This document shows, in pieces, positions 21,472-34,960 of a DNA stretch of 64,000 nt. Under the pieces are notes generated by a model. It did not search any database. It saw nothing but the letters and a program-made list of their open reading frames with translations, and was not told the origin of the DNA. The translations under genes were made by a program, and so were the position numbers. Within the stretch, counting starts at the first letter, position 1, and each line of letters begins with the position of its first letter. The stretch covers positions 140,696,415 to 140,760,414 of the forward strand of contig OX578148.1 of NCBI GenBank assembly GCA_951213105.1, given 5' to 3'. The DNA is from Amaurobius ferox. Taxonomy: Eukaryota > Arthropoda > Arachnida > Araneae > Amaurobiidae.

Positions 21472-24400
21472 ATGTCTGCTATCGTGCCTATCATAACACT
21501 TGCTCTTTTAGAAGAGGAATCCAGACAAACTCTAATAAATCGAATTATTCGGCCAGAACGAATAAAATCTTTCCTATTGCCTGACAATGAATTTATTTCT
21601 CTGTTCCGACTAAATAAACATTTAGTGGCAGAACTAATGGAAGTACTACGCCCGGAACTTGAGCCAAGAACTTCAAGAAGAAATGTCCTCTCAGTGGAGA
21701 CAAAAGTAAGTAATAATTTAATTTAAGTAATATATTAATTTAAGAATAATGCTGTGTTCATTTATCTTTACTTTTTTTTAAAAAGTCTTAATAAACGTAT
21801 GTTTTCGGAAGGTTACCGCATGCTTGAAAGTTTGTTTACTTGTAAACGTGTAAAAATCTTTTTATTGCTGACCAATTTTAAAAATTTCAGGTTCTTTGTG
21901 CTCTTCGATTTTTTGCCACTGGATCCTATCAAAAATGTGTCGGAAATGACATAAATTTAAGTGTAAGCCAACAGAGTGTTAGCAACTGTGTCATAAAAGT
22001 ATCAGAGGCTATAAACAACACTTTGTTGGAACAGTGTATAAAATTTCCTGTAGATAAAAAGTAAGTAATTCATAAATTATTTTCATTATAGATCGATATT
22101 TTGTTGAAATTAAATATTTTGAAGTTATCAATATTTTCTTACTCTGATCACTTATGTAGAAAAACTTAGTAAACAGTATCAGTAGATATTACAAAAACCG
22201 AAATCAAATAAGTAAATGCTTATTTGATTTATTTATTATTTTATATATAGGAAAGAGGTTTTTACCTTGTATTATAAAGTATACTTAACATGTAGATACT
22301 TGTAATTAATTTTGTTATTGTATTTAAATTGTTAAAATTTCTAGTTAGTTTTATTAATTTTTATCATTGAATCCATTTATGTAAACATATTTTACTTTTT
22401 AAAAATACTGTAGAATTTAGATGTACATGCATATCATGTAGATGCTTATACTTTCAAAATTTCAGTTAAGTTTGCTGATACTTTACAAAGAAATACAAAT
22501 TTAAGGCATTTCATAGTGCCGTACATAATAATACTATGCTATTTTCTCATATATGATACTTAAAATTCTAAAGCAATTGTTTTAGCAATTTTTTTTTTAT
22601 GCTGTATAATTAAAACATTTGCAAAACATATTCTTGCAAGATTCATTCATTCACATATGAGAATACATTTCATGTTTACTAACTGCACACAAAATATGTA
22701 ATTGCCGAAACAGGTATACTCATTTTTTATCAAAACCAGAATTAGACATTTCCAATTCTTAGCCATAACATGTTTTCAAGTTAATCTGAATTATTATATT
22801 TTTACTTTTAGAGAACATGATATGCTGAAACAGGAGTTTATGGTGTATAGTGGTTTCCCAGGTGTTATAGGAGCTATTGATTGCACACATGTTGCAATCA
22901 TAGCTCCTAGTGATAACAACAGCCAGAAAGAGAAAAATTATTTGAATAGAAAAAATTTTCATTCACTTAATGTTCAATTAGTAAGAAAATTTCTTATTAT
23001 TAGACAATTTGTTTCAAGTCATTTTATTAGAGTAAAAAAATTTAAAACATGTTATCATTTACATCTAGGTGTGTGATATGAAACAAGTTATTATGAACAT
23101 ATCAGCACGATTTCCAGGCAGTGTGCACGACAGTTATATATGGCGAGCATCAAATCTACATGATGCATTCGAATATGGATGCTTAGCAAACTGTAATGGT
23201 TGGCTATTAGGTAGATATTAATTGTTTTATAAATATTATATTATTTTTTTTTAAATGTGTGTAAATGCCAAATAAAAGTATCTTTCACTTTAAGTACTTT
23301 TAAAATTGACTTTCTTGAAGAATTGAGAAGTATATTAAATCTGCACTATTAAAATGTATTGATCCAGGGATTTAAAATGCAAATGGGTGTAAAAAGTTGC
23401 GCTTTCTCTTCAATAAGAGGCACAGATATTTGAATTTAAAAAAATTATATATATTTACAATTAACCAGCAACTTTTTTCAACTCCTAACCATTTGCTTAA
23501 AATTTCTTTTGACTCTAAAGATTGTACACACATGATAAACATTATGATATCCCATTTATCGCAGACTAACTGACACGACATTTAGGGGCAAGTACCAAAT
23601 GTAATAAATTGACTAAGAATTAAAAATACAAAATTAACTATTCTAACTTTTTAAATTTTAACAGTTAGTGCTTCAAATTGAATATATACTGGCTTTGCTG
23701 ATCAATTATGTTATTCTTACTTATGAACAGAGTCAGAATATAGACGAACATGTGAACACCTTTCACAGAAAGTTTTTCGAATTGCAGAAATTTTTAAGAA
23801 TTATTAAATTTTTTTTTTGTTATGAGCAATGCATATGCACTGTTACTTTCATTTTCAAAAACTATATTATATATCTAACTCTGGTAAATCATGTTCCTCC
23901 CCCCCCCCCTTTTTTTTTTCCATTTACTAGTACCCTGAAAATATTACCTAAATAAATTAGGTAACCAGACAATCAATATTTTTGTGTGACATGTGTGCGC
24001 ATATACCGTATATGACTCTGCAGATTTTTGCAGAAATTTTTTAGGCAAATACTTTTGTTTATAGACAGTTTTAAATTTTATACCACTCTGCTTATGAATT
24101 ACTGATTATTTACTGATGAGTATTTTTATATTTAGAGAGCATATAGGGCAGGTTTATAATAGACAATTCTATGGAGGGACATTCGAAGGCATGTATTGGA
24201 GGGGGGGGGGCTGAATAGAGTGCCGCAGTCTGTGCCACTTAATTTCTATCCTATTATCAAACTGTGTATCGTTAGTTGTGACTTGCAGTATTTGCTTAAT
24301 ATGCAAACAAGTAGGAAGGTCTACTGTTTTTTAAAATAACTGGGCTGGTTTCTGTAGCTGGCTAGTAAGGTTTTTTCAATTGGATTATTTTTTTATTTAT

Positions 24401-26284
24401 CTATTTCACCATTATTGTATCGAATTTTCTGATCTGTTTTACATCATTTAGGTCTGGTTTCACCAACATTAGACTAAAGACGGATCAACTGAGCTTGATC
24501 AAAGTTAGTCAGCGGAGTTCACCTCAGATCATCGATTTTGAGATAGTTGATCCAGATGTTTGAAATTAGTTGATTCAGATTAAATTGGGAACTTGGATGT
24601 AAGCTGTGCTGTGATTGGTTGGTTGCATATGGGTAGAAAATATAAACAAACACTAACTTTTGATGATTTAACACGATAAATTTTGTTGAATCTAGTACTA
24701 ATAATACATATACTTTACAGAAGCGGTTCTTAAACTTTTCCATCTTCATTTGCTTTTTTAATTTGTTAATTAAATCCAGTACTCGATTGTAAGCTGTGTT
24801 GCTTTGCTCGTCTGCCAAAAATATATTCCAAAAATATTTATGTTCACTCTCATTTATGCCCACAATAAAAAATTTATACATTAAAATTTAGACTATTGTC
24901 TAAATAAAATATATTCATACATACAAAGTCCAAATCAAAATAACATTGGTATTTAATTAATATTAAGCAAAATAATTAACATTTGGCAAATCAGTTTTAA
25001 AACATAAAATTGGACTTTTTCTGTATTAATAGAACATACTAAATCCACAAAAATTAATTATATTAAGGAACTTTTAGTATAATGTAGCATATGAAATGCT
25101 AACTTTTTTTTATAATACTTCATTTTTACGTGACTGTCTTTTGTAGATGTATTATAAAATGTGTAATCAAAAGAATGGTTCATATCATCACTCTAAAATA
25201 TATATTATTAGTTTTCTTATAATGAATTATGTATAAAGTGATGGTTTATTTAACGTGATGAACTAACTTGATCATATTTTTAAAAATAATAATTCAAGGT
25301 GGCTTTCTTTGACTGTGCTTATAATCAATAGAGTTCCAGTATTTACTAACTATGTCAAGTATACCTAATTTGAATCAAATTAATTCATTTGTTTGTGAGA
25401 TATTGCATTCACAGACATCACATTACCACGAGTTTTAAGTTTAATCCAGCTCATGCAACTGTTAGTATGTTATTTAATCATATCCATTCGGATAAATATA
25501 AGGATAAAAAAGAACTTTAAGTGGCAGGCTGGGGTGTATGTTGTCTTCCTTTTATCGCCTGATAATAACTTTAAATTCTATATTGGCAGTACTAAATGTA
25601 CCGTCTGTATTTGTTTAGCTGAACATGCTCGAGATGTTAAAAATGGTAAACTGTCTACGGCTCTTGCCCAGTATGTTATTAACGTTATATTTTAGCTTTT
25701 GATTTTAAAATAACATTAACAATGTTTGATTCAAGTTTAGAGATGATCAAAATGTGTAAATCTGTTAAAAACTTAATGGCCTAAAAACCGGCTTTAACAA
25801 TAGATTTTATATTAGCTAAATTTTAAATGAGTACCTTGGGAAAATGTGAAATTGTAATTTGCTGTTTAATATGTATTTTGACAAATATTTTTCATTTTTT
25901 TCAACAGGGGATTCTGGTTACCCGTTACAGTATAATCTGATAACCCAATATCCTGAAGCAGTGGAAGGATCTGCAGAAGACCGCTTTAATAAATCGCATT
26001 CCCGTGGCAGATCTGTAGTTGAAAGGACTAATGGAACATTAAAATCACGTTTTCGATGTTTGTTGCGCCACAGGACACTGCATTACACACCTCCTGTGGC
26101 AGCTAGAATTATAAATGCCTGTGCTGTTTTACACAATATGTGTGTAAAGTCGAATATTATTATCACAGGTACAGAGATGGATGATGATGATGATGATATC
26201 CTGTTTAATACTGGTGCACCTGAACCACCTCACAGGCAAAAAGATAGAGGAGCTCGGGATATAATTTTACGAAATTATTTTTAA
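21472..26284 (+). CDS. HARBI1-type DDE transposase, five exons (copy B)
   Basis: Exons are 21472-21705, 21891-22060, 22812-22980, 23069-23210 and 25908-26284, the same structure as in copy A, with the same exon lengths and phases. The three catalytic acids and the LLGDSGYPL junction are kept. Exon 1 encodes the same 78 residues as in A; exon 4 has at least one replacement (HDT to HDA). No stop or frameshift was found, so the gene looks complete. It has no intact partner gene in its own element. Confidence 0.9.
25426..25695 (+). pseudogene. GIY-YIG Penelope endonuclease remnant (copy B)
   Basis: Same fragment as in intron 4 of copy A, with GVYVVFLL, KFYIGST and STALAQY blocks. One extra A in the run near 25506 puts the upstream part out of frame with the endonuclease part. 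It has no separate start of its own and is not expected to make protein. Confidence 0.6.
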
Positions 26285-26430
26285 TAAAAACCTTTAACAT
26301 TGTGTGCCAAGTTCTTTTTTGACGTTTATTTATAATCTTTCATGAAAATTATTTATAAAAACGGTATTACCAAATTTTGAAGTATTAGTATTTAAGTATA
26401 TAAACTGTACTGTTATAATTACTTACAGAT

Positions 26431-26598
26431 GTGGTGAAATTTATAGTATTTAGATTAAATTAAATAATTTTTGTTCGAGAGATAGTGTGTACAAAATCAT
26501 GCATCCGGCAAGTGAGTTATTTGTTGGATGCATGATTTTGTTGCACTAGCTCCCAAACCCAATTTATTTAATCTAAATACTATATAAATTTTCACCAC
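26431..26598. repeat. 168-bp snapback element (copy B)
   Basis: Same foldback as 11737-11904, with arms starting GTGGTGAAATTTATAG and ending TATAAATTTTCACCAC. It is next to the SINE palindrome; together they make a strongly foldable 400-bp stretch. Confidence 0.7.
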
Positions 26599-26605
26599 AA
26601 TATAT

Positions 26606-27045
26606 ACCAGCGTGCAAACCACTGGGCTGCCGTGCCCCAAATGTGCCAACAGCACGAGGTGTTCTCAGGTGGTCACCCACCCAAGTACTAACCGCGCCCA
26701 AAGTCAAGCAGCATCGGGAGCGGTTAGTACTTGGGTGGGTGACCACCTGGGAACACCGCGTGCTGATGGCACATTTTGGGCGTGGCAGCCCGGTGGTTTC
26801 CGCGCTGGATTTGCACGTTGCCACAACTGCCACCGTGTTCATGCGGAGTACAATCACGTTAAACATGTGGGTCCGTAAGTCCTTCCGAGAGGTTGGTGGT
26901 AGGGAAGGATGGTATGGTCCCTGTGAATGCCTCCCCCACTGGATTGCGGTCTAAATTGGGTGGCACTTCCCAGCCGTCCAAACAGTTACCTTACACCTTT
27001 ATGGTAGGTCGGATGGTCTGAGTCTCAACAACCACAATATATACC
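26606..27045. repeat. 5S rRNA/tRNA composite SINE with inverted partner (copy B)
   Basis: On the plus strand, 26701-26770 closely resembles the 3' part of arthropod 5S rRNA (AAGCAGCATCGGGAGCGGTT, then AGTACTTGGGTGGGTGACC, then GGGAACACCGCGTGCTG). A tRNA-like stretch follows (GGCAGCCCGGTGGTTTCCGC), then the S2 body (CGTGTTCATGCGGAGTA, CCCCCACTGGATTGCGGTCT) and the S2 tail (GTAGGTCGGATGGTCTGAGT near 27004). Left of it, 26606-26699 is the start of a second copy in the opposite direction, so the two 5S parts form a palindrome of about 55-bp arms around a 19-bp spacer. The 5S part is incomplete and not a working rRNA gene. Confidence 0.75.
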
Positions 27046-27570
27046 TCAAAAACCATATGAAATAAATATATGTTTTGATATTTTATTATTAAAATATTTG
27101 ATTAAGTTTTATTTTAATAATTCTTACAATATATAACAAATAAGAAAGTGTTTTGCATTTTATAATAGATAGCATTAGGTATCATACAGCTTCGAACATA
27201 GAATAAATGTACACCTGTACATGTTACAATTGTTTATAATTCCATAACTGAAGGATATTTCAGATATAATTTTTCAGCAAGATCACGCTTCCCTTTGGTT
27301 GGACCAATGTTTCCCATAATATAAAATCGAGGATGAAAGCCTTAAAGAATGGCCATACCATTCTCCTCATTTTTTACCCAGTGTGATTTTTTCCTTTAAA
27401 ATTTATTAAAACCATAGTTTACATAAGGAAGATGATGCCACCCTCCTCTATATAACTCCCAAAATTCTGAAGTATAAATGAGATGAATGAAATTATATTC
27501 TAGATAGCCACTGAGCAATCAAAACAGTGTATGTGCTGACTGTGAAGGCTGATTTTTAACACTTTAAAAC
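27046..27570. other. Copy B only: AT-rich stretch with a short coding-like remnant
   Basis: Absent from A and C by deletion. On the minus strand, about 27340-27234, one frame reads MGNIGPTKGKRDLAEKLY and ends YPSVMEL before a TAA. This resembles C-terminal pieces of transposon-encoded proteins, but it is only about 33 residues and I cannot assign it. No exon structure was found around it. Confidence 0.3.
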
Positions 27571-28649
27571 GTAGTTTAAAAGTGTTTATGACTTTGGTTA
27601 TTCTGTCTGTCCATTCATATAATATGAAGAGATCAAGTAACCCATATCAAAGTAAAATATGGCCATCTTTTTTCCCAGAGTAAAAATTGTGATTTTTAAA
27701 GTTCTATTAAATTTTGATTTAGTGTTGCATCCATCCTAAATCAGCTTTATTTTTTTATTATTTTCTGTGTATCTATATTCTGCACCAACACAATTACAAT
27801 ATTTTTTAGTTTAAATGATCATTAAACTTTGATCATTTCTACAACGAAGCCTAACTTTCACATATGGAGAATGTAAACACATCAAGATGTAAGATAAGTT
27901 GTATAAGAATTGATGATTTTTTTTTAACTCAGAATTATTTAGCTCTGGACTTTGGAATATAGGTGATATGACTGAAATAGCCATTAATTTTACATAGAAA
28001 AGCAGATGATTTTAAAGCATTACCTTTTTCAATACATGCAGAGCCAGACGATTTGATTTATATTTCGATGTCATTTGAAAGTTCATTTTTTTCAATGAAG
28101 TTTGAAGTTTTCAAGTAAAATAAATTGTTATAGTTTTGTGATAATTAAAATTTTTTTCGTATTTTAGAGATGCGATACATTCAGCTGATTGCATTTCAGT
28201 TGGAAAGTGTTTCATAATCAATGCTTTATGCATGATTTATCTTCCTTATTAATATACTCCAGCGTTATCACTTTGAAAGACGCTTTGGCTGACAACAATG
28301 AATCTGACTTTCTAAATGCTAAAAAATAATTTAAAATCGAATATTTTCTTTAATTTTTGTTCTTCTAGCAAAAATATTTCAATGTGCAATCCAAATTTTT
28401 AATTTTAAGATGGATAGCAAGAATATGTTAAGAAACACAACCATTCATTACTTGAGAGTAAATCCACAAGTACCATCCTAACAGAAATATATGATCTTAC
28501 CGAAATTTACTAACAGTACTAACAATAACACAAGTATTAACAATAATGGATACCGAACTCTGTCAAAGCTCAAAAGCATTTTGCAATCTGAAGCCCAAGT
28601 TCAGGCCGTTCAAAACTGTTAATTATTTATCACATCACCAAACGATATA

Positions 28650-29112
28650 CAGTAGAACCTCCATATATCGAAGTCGATGGTTCGACGAAAAAAAATAATT
28701 CAATATAAAGGTTTTAATATCTGGTTGCACAACAGGTTTCGATGATAATTCATCAGAAAAGTGTTCACATTTATTAAGTCCATGAAATACATCATCAGGA
28801 ATATTTTTGTCAAATTGAAAACCATGATATATTGTATCAAACGCAACCAACATTTCTTGTTTAGAAGGCAAAAAAAATTGAACATGCACTGTCATCATAT
28901 AACTGTATCCCATGCCCCCGTTCAAATGTCCCATTTGTAAGAACGGAAAACAGTGGGTGCCTTGATATTGATTGGATGAGCTGATGAGGGTGGGGGCTCA
29001 CAGTAATAGTGACCAGTTGGCACCCAATTCACAGTGACCTTGACTCACCCTTCTTTCTTCCTCTCGAGTCGAGGCTTTTACGTTTTTTTTTTCTTATAAC
29101 ATTCGTCAGTGC
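28650..29112. mobile_element. pogo/Tigger-type element, right half deleted (copy B)
   Basis: The left end CAGTAGAACCTCCATATATC is kept. Sequence jumps at about 29112 to the equivalent of 14485 in A, removing the right terminus and the nested Harbinger relic. C has the same join, so the deletion predates the split of B and C. Confidence 0.6.
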
Positions 29113-29870
29113 TATAAGTGTTCTATTATGATTCGGCTATGTTAATGAACATTATGTAACTATCTCTCTCTAGAATCGTTAAATAAACGTCCGATACAAT
29201 TTAGAAAATAAAATCCCCTATATTTTCTCTACATTTCCTTTGCTTTTCTGAAACAATATTAAAACAATTTAAAAATATATTCTGCTTTTAAAATAACACC
29301 TTGAAATAGCACTATAAGTTTGAGAGCATGTAATTTCTTAGTTCACAGGAAATGGTATAATACTTCTGGCTTGACGGTAGAAGAGACGCTATGCAAATGT
29401 AATGTCTTCGGTTTGAATCAAAGCGGATATCTAAGTTTTGCAACTTGTACTGCCATCTCGTGCCAAAATACTCCAAATTATTTTCTAATAATCTACAGAA
29501 TTTTCTGTTTAAAAATCTGAAGTTTTATCAACAAATTACCTAACTTAAGCAAATTATTAAGCTTCCTTTTTTATATAAATTTATTTTGATATCAATTTGA
29601 AAAAATTCTTAAGTATCAACCACAGATGGAAATTACATTATCTATTATGGCAGAGGATGTTTTGCCTTAAAATTAATTTTCTTGTAGTTCGTAAAGTAAA
29701 ATTTCTTCTGTCTAATAAACATTAGTTGATATTTCTGTTAAGTGTTAGCATTAAAAAATTATAATGTATTTGGTATTTCCTTTTTTAGGGACTTATTTAT
29801 ATAAACTTCCCTAGTATTGTGGCTCATAGTCTCCCCTTGCCACTCATTAATCGTTATTATGAAAAATTAG

Positions 29871-29954
29871 GATTCCTTGTTGAAGACCCATGTCTTCCGA
29901 CTCGTCCTGGGGACTTAAACAGCTATTTGGATAGCCGGATAAGATTCCTTGTTG
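29871..29954 (-). repeat. 60-bp SINE-tail insertion with 12-bp target duplication (copy B)
   Basis: Same insertion as 15246-15329 of copy A, between two GATTCCTTGTTG repeats. The small ORF across it (29819-30007) is carried along and is not a gene. Confidence 0.6.
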
Positions 29955-31722
29955 TAAATGCTGTTGCCATTTCAAAAGAAATAATATTTAAAAGAAGCGC
30001 TGAATAATTAATACTATTTTAGTTGTTTAAATAAAAAATTTAAATATTTTTTAAATAGCAACAGTATTTTAACAATGGAAGCTAAATCATATAAATATTA
30101 CTTCTTAATGGCAACAGCTTTTCAACAATTAAAGTAATAATAAGTATAATTAAAGTAATTTATAATTAAAGTAATTATAATTTCACTTTTCGAGCGTTTT
30201 TTCTTAGAGCTTTTGTGAAACGCTTAGTCTTGTGTGATTTCATGAAATGATTAGCCCATATACCAAATTTCAATCCTGTATCAAATTTAGAAGGAGGTGG
30301 TTCTCATTTGTTCGGCAAATCGAATATTTTAGTAAGCTGCACCCCCCTAAACTAGCAAATATTGGAAATCTGAAATTGCACACATTTTTTCTTTCGAACG
30401 ATTTACCCATACACCAAATTTAATTTGAGGTTTCTATCTCCAAGACCAAGACATTAGGTTACGGGGTGCCTGCCTCTAGGAGACTCATCCCCACATCGAA
30501 AATATGGATGTCAGACTGTATGGTGTTAGTTTTAGCAATAGCAATATGCATGGTCAGCATGTGCGCTCCACTCCTGTGGGCGTGAAGTATTTGGTCAGTT
30601 GAATATTTGGAGATTGGTCTGGTGATGATGTTGTCTTGGCAATGGTACATGCTTGCTCGGCTGTAAAAGAAAGGGCGGGAAGGGCAAGAAATTCTCGAGA
30701 GCGAGCCACATTAAAAAATTAATAGGCGCAGAAATCTATTTCTACAACTATAAAAAACTCAAGTCTACAAGTTAAGAATATATAAAAATTAAGATTAAAG
30801 ATTTAATACAAGTATTTACATTTACATTTAAGTTTAGTTTTAGATTTAAGTTTATGATGTCAAGAATTTAAACAATTAAAAGAATTAAGTTAAGAGATAA
30901 AGACAGAGATTTGTAAGTACATAACAGATGTGATGATGTCCGCGGTCAGCAATGATATAATTTGCAAGTACTGCGCTGGTGTCAAATGTGTGGGCAAGTG
31001 CTAGCCTCCTGAAATTCTATTGGACAGCTCAGAATCCGCAGTTGGAACCACCTCCGCTCACCGAAGTGACCAGTTGTGGCGTCATCCGCCGATGCCAAGT
31101 GGAACCTATCGGGAAAAACGTTGAAGTTTATTACTTCAACTAAATAATCTATTTCATTGCAAAGCATGCTTTTTTATCATTTCACTTTTTGATGTCGAGA
31201 TCCTCTACAAAACATTTTTAGAAAATGTTATTTTTTCAGGGGTTTTTATCGAACAATTGACCCGTGTACTAAATTGCAAGTCTATTCAGAAAGTGCCTAA
31301 AAAACCATAACAGACAGACACTTAACAATTAGTATATATAAATTGAAACATAATCAGTACCAATACAAAACCACTAAACCTATTCCATGTTCAAAATGGA
31401 TAAATTTTTAGTAATTAATCAGAACAATCGCATATCAACTCCAAAGAAAATTTGCACATCATGAAGTTTTTAAAACCATAAAATAGTGAATTACTAATAG
31501 AACACACAAGTAACATTATTTGATTAATATTGAAACATTATTTTAAAAAATTTCCGATTAAAGCCAATGCATCCTGTCTCAATTTCACAAACACACACAA
31601 TAATATATGCAAGAAAATATATATTACTTAGAGCTTAACTTTGCTCATGCTCTAACTCTATAAAAAATAATACTGCATTCATGAAAAGACAATATGTGAC
31701 AATTTATTTTATAATACATATT

Positions 31723-34647
31723 TTATTTTAAATTTGCTAAATAATTAGCTATTTTTTCCATAGCTGCCACGCTTCTCTCTTTAGCTACAACATCTCTTTC
31801 AATCAAGTCCAATTTAAGTCGTTTGGCCTTCAGTTGGCCTTCTGCTATTCTGTTAGATAAATCTAATTGCAAGGCAATATCAGCTAGTGCTTGAGCTGTC
31901 ACTTGTTGGGAATCAACAAGGCTTTGTGTTTTTTCGGCAGGAAGCACTAACGGCCTGTTTCGCCTTCGTTTTCCATTTTTCAGTGTGTTTTTTGTATTGT
32001 GTGGAGTGCCTATTTGTGTGTGTGAAGTGCTTGGTTGTACATCTGGAGCGCCTATTTATGTGTGGGGAGTGCTTGGTTGTACATCTGGAGTGCCTATTTG
32101 TATGTAGGGAGTGCCTGTTTGTGTGTGTGAAGTGCTTGGTTGTACATCTGGAGTGACTGGTTGTATATGTGAAATGCATGTCTGTGAGTCTGTGTATATT
32201 TGTGAGTCTATGTATATTTGTGAATCTATGTATTCAGTGTCTTGTGAAATGTGCTCTACTTCTTGTGTTGTTTGGAATGTTTGAATTGAGTCTGGAATGC
32301 TTGTCACGTCACAGACAATTGTTGGCTGAAGCTGAAAAATAAAAAAAAATTATGTCTTTAAAATGAGGCAACATATACAAAGTTTCATTAAAAAAATAAT
32401 GTGTGTGATGTATATTATACAAAATATTCATCAACAAAATTATTATAAGACATGGGTGAATATCATAAACTGTCACCTAAAAATATAAATTAAAGAATCA
32501 TTTTACATTGTTAAATTCATAAAAATACCTTAAATTTATTAAAGTGCACATGAGCAATAATTTCTAATCTGGCAAAGTATATATGTAAATACATTAAGAA
32601 GAAAGGTTCTGTTTAATTTAATAATTTAATTTCAGAATGCAAACTAACATCGATATTAACAAATATTCCAGATTATCTTACACAAATTTAGACTAAACAC
32701 AACTTCAGCTTCTAATTTTTCTGAAATAGGGCATGTAACAATTTGATTGTTAAAAATATATTTATATAATATATTATTTATATACACACAAGATATATTT
32801 ATAGACATTATATATTTCATTTTATGGCGATGCGGTGGTCGAGCAGTCAAGGCGAGCTTTTCCAAGCGATTGTTCGACCGCCACGTTGTGGGTTCGAGTC
32901 CCATGTAAGGCATGGATGTTGTGTTGTTGAGCGCAGTGTGTTCCACCCCCCCCCCCCTCTGGTGCGCCTGGGACAACGTCCTGACCGATGTATAGGCGAA
33001 TGATGGAAGTCAAGTGCCTGGCCATTTGATAAAAAAAATTATTTCATTTTATTATATAGTGTATAAAATGCTGCGACTGCCTTTTAACAGACTAGAAACT
33101 GACATTACATTTCTATTATTTATAAAAATAATTATCAACTGTCTAAAATAAAATGTCCAAATATATTTTAAGCCAATGTAATTCGAAAAAGATAATAAAG
33201 CACGTTCTACATTAAAATATGAAATTGAACTGTTAAAATTCTTTTAAATTTCATTATCATTAGATATTAAAGACTGAAAAACCTAAGTCACAGTATTATT
33301 AACAGGGTTCATCCTAGGTGTTTTTCGCAGGGCGGCCCGCCCCGCTGCCCTTAGAAATTAGAAAACTCGCTCCGCTACCCTCACAAATTAGAAAACCCAT
33401 CCTGCATGCCCCAGTACTATAATTTTGAGCCCTGACATCAAAAAATGCTGCCCTTCTTTTAAAAATGACACTTCTACATATATTATCAAATTTTCAAAAC
33501 ATCGAGAAATGTGCGACATTTTTTCACATTCATAATTTATTAATTTTTTAAGAGTGTCGTTTATTTCCCTTCACGTGCACTGCAGTGGCGAGTTTTTTTC
33601 ACCCATACCCTTTTCCCCATTGATTGCACGTTGAATGAGGTGGTATTTTGCTGAAATAAGTATTAAGTAAACATGTATAATAACAGATAAGTAAATAAAA
33701 AACATACAACTCCAATTTTTAATAGTTCCTCTTCGTGTGATAAATTTTAAGGACTAGTTGGTTCTTTTTGGCAGGGTGAGATAACTTACGCTTTGCTGAA
33801 ATAAGATTCAAAGCATTTGAGGCCGCCATTGCTTAGAATGTAAAATCCCAACAAAACTGCATTTATTTTACGCACATTTACGAAATACTACATCTGATAA
33901 AATGTAGTTTGTAGGACTGTTACTGCCATCAAATGTAAAAGATTGTAAACACAGTTAATATCTCATAAAATCATATGGCGTGTTATTTCCGTTAAACACA
34001 CAGGAGTCTCGGCTTTAAAAGTGCCTGACGAGTCTACCTCGTCAAATCAGCTTAGCGGTAGTGCAATGGTAAATTATGCTGCAGAATTCAACATTTCTTC
34101 TGAATTTTGTTTTTTGAACAAATGTTGACAAAATGTAAAATCATAAAAACTGGCTCCAACATTGGGGAGAAGTTTTTCCAGTCCTACCAGATTCCACAAA
34201 AATTATTAATTAATAAATTTATTATTATGGCAATTTTATATATTATTTGCTATTTATGCGAATTGTAATAAATAATTAATCAATTTGCTATTTATTTGCC
34301 TTTGATGATTCGGGCTGTAGGAAAAAAGAACGTATCAACTTTATAGCCCTGTATATAATATTGTTCTACAAATAAAAACAATAAAAAGTGATATGAATCA
34401 TCGTACTATATATATTTTATAAATTAAAAAATAATTAAAGTTAACTTACCTTTTGCCATTTATCCACAGTTTTATTAGCTCCACCATGAGAATTAAGCAA
34501 GTCACATAAATCTTTCCACATGTGATTTCTCTGGCTATGTGTAAAAGAATTGGAGAGTAAACCTTTATTTAATTCCAGATTATTTTCCATATATGAAATT
34601 AGAGTTTCAAGTTGGCCTTTGCTAACTTTAGTTCTTTTTGAAGCCAT
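31723..34647 (-). pseudogene. Myb/SANT-like accessory gene, exon 2 deleted and exon 3 stopped (copy B)
   Basis: Exon 1 is 34647-34450 and intact, with a TGG tryptophan codon near its end. Exon 2 is missing: sequence corresponding to about 19735-20625 of copy A is deleted at about 34387. Exon 3 (32331-31723) has a CAA to TAA change at 32058-32056 inside the Pro/Thr/Ser repeats. Two independent lesions make it non-functional. Exon 1 alone covers only part of the Myb/SANT-like region. Confidence 0.85.
32826..33039 (+). repeat. tRNA-derived SINE (copy B)
   Basis: Same insertion as 18150-18383, with the B box GGGTTCGAGTCCCAT near 32890 and the TATTTCATTTTAT duplication on both sides. A C-run (32946-32957) has expanded and about 24 bp are missing in the body relative to A. 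Confidence 0.7.
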
Positions 34648-34960
34648 GTTAATTCACAATGATAAAACTAAATAATTATAAACGAAGAGAAGCAACACGA
34701 GGTATAACAACAAGTTGAAATAAAATGTAAACTTGAAGCAGACGATTCTCGCAGTACAATGTCCGCATTTGATTGGTCTAAATAAGCTCCGCCTTAAAGC
34801 CTCGATCACAGTACAGCTTGGTGCAGAAAATATTTACGAATTCACTTTACGAAGTGTTTGTGGTACGGAAACTGCATATCTTCGTAAACGATGGACCGGA
34901 ATTACATCGGAATTAGACCGGTGAGAAAACTATTACGATGTGTTGGTGGTAGGGCCCCTG

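Larger units (their letters stand above)
21275..34960 (+). mobile_element. PIF/Harbinger transposon, copy B
   Basis: Same element and orientation as A, starting inside its left terminal repeat. The right end reads TGTTGGTGGTAGGGCCCCTG to 34960 and is followed at once by ATCACGAATC of an R1 repeat. R1 itself contains CCCTGATCACG, so the last five bases are ambiguous. B keeps a composite SINE that A lost, but lacks 13507-14484 of A and about 900 bp with accessory exon 2. Its variants match copy C rather than A. Confidence 0.88.

Noticed and set aside
26701..26770. 5S rRNA gene
   Set aside because: Only the 3' part is present, joined to a tRNA-like stretch and the SINE body.
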